From Trebonia sp. (lineage in GTDB: Bacteria > Actinomycetota > Actinomycetes > Streptosporangiales > Streptosporangiaceae), in the NCBI GenBank assembly GCA_030038035.1, contig JASHPP010000096.1:1-11104 (forward strand): a stretch of 11,104 bases of DNA, given 5' to 3'. The translations under genes were made by a program, and so were the position numbers. Positions 7,557-11,104 of this stretch are shown here, piece after piece. Position 1 is the stretch's first letter. The number at the start of each line of letters is the position of its first letter. The notes under the pieces are model-generated. The model was not told the origin of the DNA and ran no database searches. It saw only the letters and a program-made list of their open reading frames with translations.

Positions 7557-7632
7557 GCAACATAGGACCCGGGCCGCTGGGACAAAACCCCATAATCCGG
7601 ACAAAAAATATGCCGCTCGGGTCCTAAGTTGC
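7557..7632. repeat. Inverted repeat with 15-bp arms
   Basis: GCAACATAGGACCCG (7557-7571) and CGGGTCCTAAGTTGC (7618-7632) are complementary at 14 of 15 positions. The 46-nt A-rich loop holds two GGACAAAA copies 19 bases apart. The element starts 68 bases past the acyl-CoA synthetase stop and ends 202 bases before the next start codon. It could be a terminator, an operator or a small mobile palindrome. Confidence 0.55.
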
Positions 7633-7818
7633 CGATACCCCCACTGCCTGAGAGCGTATTCCGGCTCCGCCCTGTCCCGAAAGTGGATTGCAGCATCATT
7701 ATTGTCCAGCCGTAACGGCTCACGATGGGCTGGCGTTTAGGACGGTGATAGAAAATGCGATCGCTGCCCCGCATTGTTCCGCCTTCCGGCGCGACTCAAG
7801 GTGCTGGCGATATTCCCC

Positions 7819-7830
7819 AAAGGAGGAGGG
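7819..7830 (+). promoter_or_regulatory. Near-perfect Shine-Dalgarno that sets the start of the secreted-protein gene
   Basis: AAAGGAGGAGGG lies four bases before the ATG at 7835 and contains the AAGGAGG core complementary to 16S rRNA. It rules out the in-frame upstream ATG at 7688, whose 49 extra residues would hide the signal peptide. It suggests strong translation. Confidence 0.85.
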
Positions 7831-7834
7831 ACGC

Positions 7835-8359
7835 ATGTTCTCAACCAAGCGAGTCCGGATGGCGGCCGCCGGCCTGGCAGTAGTGCTGGCCTCGGGCGGC
7901 ATCGCCGCCGCGGTATCCACCTCCGCGTCGGCCAGCGCCAAGCCGGCCAGCGCTGCCGCGGCGCACACGCCCGCGTGGAAGAAGCACCACCCCCCGAAGC
8001 CGAAGCTCACCCTGAACACCTTCGACCTCAACGGCTGGGTTATCGACTCCGTCTACACCCTCGGCCGCAACACGGGTAACACGTTCCAGCAGACCTACAC
8101 GGCCAGCACGGTGCAGGGCGTCCCGATCGCCGGCCCGGACGTCGGCGTGAAATTCCCGCAAGAGGACTACGTCGCCGTTCCGATCAGCCGTACCCAGCTG
8201 TACATCGTGTGGCTCGACCCGAGCACGTACGCGATCGTCGACGTGTTCGTGTTCAACTTCGCCACCCACACCGTGTTCGACTACGCGCCGGGCAGCGCCA
8301 CGCCGCAGAGCGCGGGAACGATCAAGATCGTCAAGCGCGGCCAGCACAAGATCCCGTAG
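7835..8359 (+). CDS. Small secreted protein of unknown function
   Basis: 174 aa. It begins with a clear Sec-type signal: basic MFSTKRVRM, a hydrophobic Ala/Gly/Val core to about residue 27, then Ala/Ser-rich sequence with likely AxA cleavage around 30-42. A basic, Pro-rich linker (KKHHPPKPK, 49-57) follows. The mature domain (about 58-168) looks all-beta: alternating hydrophobic stretches such as GWVIDSVYTLG, QLYIVWLDP and AIVDVFVFNF. It has no cysteines, no LPxTG motif and no C-terminal membrane helix, so it is probably released or loosely wall-associated. The pattern D-L-x-G ... Y-x-V-x-W ... V-x-V faintly resembles MoaF-like/calycin barrels, which is only a guess. An excellent Shine-Dalgarno and a strong terminator suggest an independent, well-expressed gene. 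Confidence 0.85.
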   Translation: MFSTKRVRMAAAGLAVVLASGGIAAAVSTSASASAKPASAAAAHTPAWKKHHPPKPKLTLNTFDLNGWVIDSVYTLGRNTGNTFQQTYTASTVQGVPIAGPDVGVKFPQEDYVAVPISRTQLYIVWLDPSTYAIVDVFVFNFATHTVFDYAPGSATPQSAGTIKIVKRGQHKIP

Positions 8360-8397
8360 CAAGCCCAAGCCCAAGCCCCGCAGCCCCTTGGCACGGG

Positions 8398-8430
8398 CGC
8401 GGCCCGGGCGGATAATCCGCCCGGGCCGCG
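8398..8430 (+). terminator. Perfect 16-bp hairpin terminator after the secreted-protein gene
   Basis: CGCGGCCCGGGCGGAT (8398-8413) and ATCCGCCCGGGCCGCG (8415-8430) are exact reverse complements around one A. The realistic form is a 13-bp stem with a GATAATC loop. It begins 38 bases after the stop codon and 60 bases before the next gene's start. There is no T-run. A short AAGCCC x3 microrepeat (8361-8377) precedes it. Confidence 0.8.
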
Positions 8431-8490
8431 GTAAGCGGCCGCAGTCCGGGTGGAAGCCGAGCGGCGGTCCTCCGGAAGGGAGCAAGGGTC

Positions 8491-10224
8491 ATGGGCGTAT
8501 TCAGCGTATCGGGGCGCTTGCGCCCTGCCAGGCGGCGACGTGCGGTGTGGGCGGCGGTCGCGTCCCTTCTCGGCGGAGCCGGGCTGACCGTGCTGACCGC
8601 GGGCGGCGCCGCGGCGCAGGCCGTGGCGCCGCCCTGCCCGGCGGCGGTCATCAGCGGTAACACAGCGACGGTCAGCTGCGAGTACACCGGCGGCGCCCAG
8701 TCATGGACGGTGCCGCAGGGGGTGACGCAGGCGACGTTCACGCTGTACGGCGCCGAGGGAGGCGCGTCCTCGTCCGGTGAGTCCGGCGGGCTGGGCGCGC
8801 AGGTCACCGCCACGCTGGCGGTCAGCCCGGGGACGGTACTCCAGGTCGACGTCGGGCAGGGCGGCGGGACCAATGACGCGGCCAGCACGTTCAACGGCGG
8901 CGGCCCCGGGGCGGGCGGCGCGGGCGACGGCGGCGGCGGGAGCGACGTGCGCGGCCAGGCCGCGGACGGCAGTTACCCGGTGACCAGCGACCTGCTGGCG
9001 GCCGGGGGCGGCGGCGGCGCGGGCCAGGACGGTTCCTCATCTGGCGGCCCGGGCGGCAACGCCGATTCCTCCGGCGCCCAGGGGCAGGGGGCATTCGGCA
9101 TCCTGACCGGCGGCGGCGGAGGCGGCGCCGGGACGGACATGGCCCCCGGCGGCGGCGGTGGCGGCGGGTTCGACAACGGCGCCAGCGGCGCCGGCGGCGG
9201 CACCGGTGCCAGCCAGGGAACCGGCGGCGGCGGCGCGGCGAACGGCGGCGGCGGAGGCGGCGGCTACAACGGCGGCGGAGGCGGCGGGCAAGGCGGGGTC
9301 AACCCCATTGGGTTCGGCCTCGGCGCCGGCGGCGGCGGAGGCGGCGGCGGGGCCAGCTACCCCGAAGACGTGGCCGGGGTCACGGTCGTCGACGGGGTCG
9401 CGGCACCGGACGACGCCCCGAACGGCGAAGTGATCATCAGCTACGAGGTGCCGCTCGCGGTGACCACCGCCAGCCTGTCGGCCGCCACGCTGGGCTCGGT
9501 CTACTCGGCGACGCTGGCCGCGACCGGTGGCAACCCGCCCTATTCCTGGTCGCTGACCAGCGGGTCGCTGCCGCCCGGGCTATCGCTGGACGCCTCGGCC
9601 GGGGTGATCTCCGGGACGCCGGTGCTGGCCGGCACGTTCGGCTTCACCGTGCAGGCGACGGACTCGACCAGCCCGACGCCGCAGACCGCCACGGCGCAGC
9701 TGTCCATCACGGTCGGCGGATGCGCCACGACGATCACCGGGAGCCACGCCGGGCCGCTGACGATCGGATCCGGCGTCACCTGCCTGGCCGGGGCGACCGT
9801 CTCCGGGCCGGTGAAAATCACTGCCGGGGCGGTGGTCTCCGTGGCCAGCTCGCGGCTGGCCGGGCCGCTGTCCGCCAGCGACCCGGGCAGCCTGGCGGTA
9901 TGCGGCTCGACGGTGAGCGGCCCGGTGTCGGTGTCCGGCGCGACCGGGCTGGTGCTGCTCGGCGGGACCGCCGGCTCCCCGTGCGGGCAGGACGCCATCA
10001 GCGGCCCGGTCACCCTCAGCGGGAACACCGGCGGGCTGACCCTGACCGGGAACACGATCAGCGGCCCGGCCAGCATCAGCGGTAACAGCGGCGGCGCGGT
10101 GGTGGCGGGCAACACGATCGACGGACCGCTGTCCTGCTCGGGCAACAACCCGGCCCCGGCCGACAACGGCCAGCCCAACACGGTCCAGGGCCCGGCCAGC
10201 GGCCAGTGCTCCACGCTGGCCTGA
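8491..10224 (+). CDS. Secreted glycine-rich protein with Ig-like (He_PIG) domain and C-terminal repeat ladder
   Basis: 577 aa. Residues 1-45 are a long twin-basic-looking signal (RPARRRRAVWAAVASLLGGA) ending around AAAQA. Residues 68-318 are a glycine-rich domain opening with SWTVPQGVTQATFTLYGAEG, the usual beta-strand entry of secreted Gly-rich domains seen from bacteria to ALK/LTK receptors; poly-Gly runs fill 137-288. Residues 322-408 match a putative Ig (He_PIG/cadherin-like) fold: TLAATGGNPPYSWSLTSGSL, LPPGLSLDASAGVISGTP, GTFGFTVQATDS. Residues 410-577 are a repeat ladder of T[IV]xGP[VAL]x[IVC]xG steps with paired NTISGP blocks, probably a beta-solenoid; it has six Cys, plus two before the Gly-rich part (49, 63). 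No anchor is visible. The ATG has GGAAGGGAG eight bases upstream. A role in surface adhesion or matrix is plausible but unproven. Confidence 0.85.
   Translation: MGVFSVSGRLRPARRRRAVWAAVASLLGGAGLTVLTAGGAAAQAVAPPCPAAVISGNTATVSCEYTGGAQSWTVPQGVTQATFTLYGAEGGASSSGESGGLGAQVTATLAVSPGTVLQVDVGQGGGTNDAASTFNGGGPGAGGAGDGGGGSDVRGQAADGSYPVTSDLLAAGGGGGAGQDGSSSGGPGGNADSSGAQGQGAFGILTGGGGGGAGTDMAPGGGGGGGFDNGASGAGGGTGASQGTGGGGAANGGGGGGGYNGGGGGGQGGVNPIGFGLGAGGGGGGGGASYPEDVAGVTVVDGVAAPDDAPNGEVIISYEVPLAVTTASLSAATLGSVYSATLAATGGNPPYSWSLTSGSLPPGLSLDASAGVISGTPVLAGTFGFTVQATDSTSPTPQTATAQLSITVGGCATTITGSHAGPLTIGSGVTCLAGATVSGPVKITAGAVVSVASSRLAGPLSASDPGSLAVCGSTVSGPVSVSGATGLVLLGGTAGSPCGQDAISGPVTLSGNTGGLTLTGNTISGPASISGNSGGAVVAGNTIDGPLSCSGNNPAPADNGQPNTVQGPASGQCSTLA
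8895..9355 (+). repeat. GGC-rich low-complexity coding tract
   Basis: Long runs of GGC/GGN codons encode the poly-Gly part of the secreted protein. The tract is prone to slippage and is difficult to sequence and assemble, so small length changes between strains would be expected. Confidence 0.85.
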
Positions 10225-10244
10225 CCGGTGCGGCATCCGGTCAG
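10221..10244 (+). terminator. Hairpin overlapping the stop codon of the glycine-rich protein gene
   Basis: CTGACCGG (10221-10228) pairs perfectly with CCGGTCAG (10237-10244) around an 8-nt loop. The left arm contains the TGA stop (10222-10224). It would separate the secreted-protein gene from the downstream jetA-like gene. No T-run is present. Confidence 0.5.
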
Positions 10245-10253
10245 CGTCGGGCC

Positions 10254-10313
10254 TGCGCCCCAGCCTGCTCTGCGGCAGCCCGCTGCGCCCCAGCCCGCTG
10301 CGCGGCAGCCCAT
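10254..10313. repeat. Two tandem copies of an imperfect 30-bp unit
   Basis: 10254-10283 and 10284-10313 both start TGCGCCCCAGCC and agree at 25 of 30 positions. They lie in the 143-bp gap between the glycine-rich gene and the jetA-like gene, upstream of the predicted promoter. The function is unknown. Confidence 0.7.
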
Positions 10314-10354
10314 CCGCCACGCGCGAGATCCGGCGGAATGTCATAGCCCGCCCC

Positions 10355-10360
10355 TACGAT
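10355..10360 (+). promoter_or_regulatory. Putative -10 box placing the transcription start on the jetA ATG (leaderless)
   Basis: TACGAT fits the actinobacterial TAnnnT consensus, and exactly seven bases separate it from the ATG at 10368. That is the spacing expected when transcription begins at the A of the start codon. No Shine-Dalgarno lies upstream of either candidate ATG (10359, 10368), which agrees with leaderless initiation. The -35 region (around GGCGGA, 10332-10337) is weak. Confidence 0.45.
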
Positions 10361-10367
10361 GTTCGCC

Positions 10368-11104
10368 ATGGCAGGCGGGGAAACCAGCGGGACCACAGGC
10401 GGGACGAGCGGCCGGATCAGCTTCGACGACGTCGCCTGGCTGCGCGCCAACAGCCCCGCCTGGCGCCTGCTGCGCGCGGACAGCGCGCCGTTGGTGCTCA
10501 GCTTCCTGCACCGGGTGTTCGTCGCGGACAACGTCCGCTCGATCGCCGCCACCGAGCTGGCAAGCCGACTGGACGACGAGCTCTACGCGCTGAACGAGCG
10601 CGCGCCCAGGAGCTTCCCCAAGCCGGCCAAGGCTTACCTTGACGACTGGGCGAGCCCGGAGTCCGGGTGGCTGCGCAAGTACTACCCAGAAGGCAGCGAC
10701 GAGCCGCACTTCGACGCGACCCCGGCGGTGGAGAAGGCCCTGCAGTGGGTGCGCGCGCTGGGCGAACGGGAATTCGTCGGCACCGAGTCCAGGCTCAACA
10801 CGATCTTCGACCTGCTCCGCCAGATCGTCTTCGGCACCGAGCCCGACCCGCGGGCCAGGATCGAGGAGCTCCGGCGCCAGCGACAGCGGATAGACGACGA
10901 GATCGCCCGCATCGACGCGGGCGACCTGGCGATGCTCGACTCCAGCGCGGTGCGCGACCGCTACCAGCAGTTCTCCGCGACCGCCCGCGAGCTGCTCGCT
11001 GACTTCCGCGAGGTGGAGGAGAACTTCAGGAGGCTGGACAGGCAGCTGCGGGAGAAGATCACCGGATGGCACGGCGGCAAGGGCGAGCTGCTCGACGACG
11101 TGCT
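10368..11104 (+). CDS. jetA: DUF3375 protein, JetA subunit of a Wadjet system (3' partial)
   Basis: The window holds 245 codons; family members are usually near 480-500 aa, so about half is present. A Gly/Thr-rich head (1-16) precedes the DUF3375 pattern: DVAWLRANSPAWRLLRADSA (21-40), PLVLSFLHRVF (41-51), AKAYLDDWA (87-95), WLRKYYPEGSDEPHF (101-115), TPAVEKALQWV (118-128), the hallmark FVGTESRL (136-143), the charged helix RARIEELRRQRQRIDDEIAR (162-181) and ADFREVEENFRRLDRQLREK (211-230). In Wadjet, JetA is the MukF/kleisin-like subunit that joins JetB and the SMC-like ATPase JetC, while the nuclease JetD cleaves small circular plasmids. The partner genes should lie beyond the right edge. An in-frame ATG at 10359 is an alternative start; an in-frame TAG at 10344-10346 closes the frame upstream. 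Confidence 0.85.
   Translation, partial: MAGGETSGTTGGTSGRISFDDVAWLRANSPAWRLLRADSAPLVLSFLHRVFVADNVRSIAATELASRLDDELYALNERAPRSFPKPAKAYLDDWASPESGWLRKYYPEGSDEPHFDATPAVEKALQWVRALGEREFVGTESRLNTIFDLLRQIVFGTEPDPRARIEELRRQRQRIDDEIARIDAGDLAMLDSSAVRDRYQQFSATARELLADFREVEENFRRLDRQLREKITGWHGGKGELLDDV

Larger units (their letters stand above)
7490..7834. other. Non-coding region between the acyl-CoA synthetase gene and a secreted-protein gene
   Basis: 345 bases, clearly AT-richer than the flanking genes. It contains the inverted repeat 7557-7632; direct copies of GGACAAAA inside its loop (7580-7587 and 7599-7606); the palindrome AGCCGTAACGGCT (7708-7720); and a competing pair CCAGCC (7706-7711)/GGCTGG (7728-7733) that cannot form at the same time. 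The promoter and leader of the downstream secreted-protein gene must be here, but no convincing -35/-10 pair is visible. No known riboswitch core was recognised. Confidence 0.55.

Noticed and set aside
6329..7774. A 481-codon minus-strand frame opposite the acyl-CoA synthetase
   Set aside because: A shadow frame rich in His/Arg/Val, with no motifs.
7688..7834. An upstream ATG extending the small secreted protein by 49 residues
   Set aside because: The near-perfect Shine-Dalgarno at 7819-7830 and the signal peptide both require the ATG at 7835; the extension shows no coding character.
8491..10224. The glycine-rich protein as a mycobacterial PE_PGRS protein
   Set aside because: There is no N-terminal PE domain. 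It has a cleavable signal, a beta-type Gly-rich entry, an Ig-like domain and a repeat ladder instead.
710..10224. The whole window as one defence island ending in Wadjet
   Set aside because: Between the NTPase-WD40 gene and jetA lie an oxidoreductase, an acyl-CoA ligase and two secreted-protein genes with separate promoters and terminators, and no other known defence gene.
10341..11072. A 243-codon minus-strand frame opposite the jetA-like gene
   Set aside because: The plus strand encodes the recognisable DUF3375 motifs; the minus frame has none.

Overview
The window looks like chromosomal DNA from a high-GC actinobacterium, of the Streptosporangiales or Streptomyces kind. Reasons: very high G+C with strong third-position G/C bias, a predicted F420-dependent luciferase-like oxidoreductase, an HTH/STAND-NTPase/WD40 protein of a type common in that phylum, Ala/Gly-rich secreted proteins, and a promoter arrangement that suggests a leaderless mRNA. 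The genus cannot be fixed from sequence alone.

Layout, left to right. (1) Positions 2-565, plus strand: the 3' end of a membrane transporter gene, probably bile acid:sodium symporter (BASS/SBF)-like. Its last helix lies in a 70-bp unit present three times in tandem. Since 70 is not a multiple of 3, the original C-terminus is now out of frame. (2) 532-709: a convergent gap packed with inverted repeats. (3) 710-4513, minus: a 1267-aa protein with an N-terminal HTH, a STAND-type P-loop NTPase, one transmembrane helix and 14 WD40 repeats, enough for two seven-bladed propellers. (4) 4514-4907: a gap with three hairpins and a possible operator. (5) 4908-5738, minus: an LLM-class (F420-type) oxidoreductase. 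(6) 5870-7489, plus: a FadD-like acyl-CoA synthetase, divergent from the LLM gene across a 131-bp shared upstream region. (7) 7490-7834: a non-coding gap with a large inverted repeat. (8) 7835-8359, plus: a small secreted protein of unknown function, closed by a strong terminator. (9) 8491-10224, plus: a secreted glycine-rich protein with an Ig-like (He_PIG) domain and a C-terminal repeat ladder. (10) 10368 to the right edge, plus: the first half of a DUF3375 protein, JetA, the kleisin-like subunit of Wadjet anti-plasmid SMC systems.

The most important content is at the right edge, where a type I Wadjet locus probably begins and continues outside the window. The HTH-NTPase-WD40 gene shares features with STAND-type sensors, but nothing in this sequence shows it is immune or linked to jetA. 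The LLM and acyl-CoA ligase genes may act in the same lipid or acyl-CoA pathway, inferred only from their divergent pairing. The two secreted-protein genes are adjacent and co-oriented but separated by a terminator, so they are probably expressed separately.
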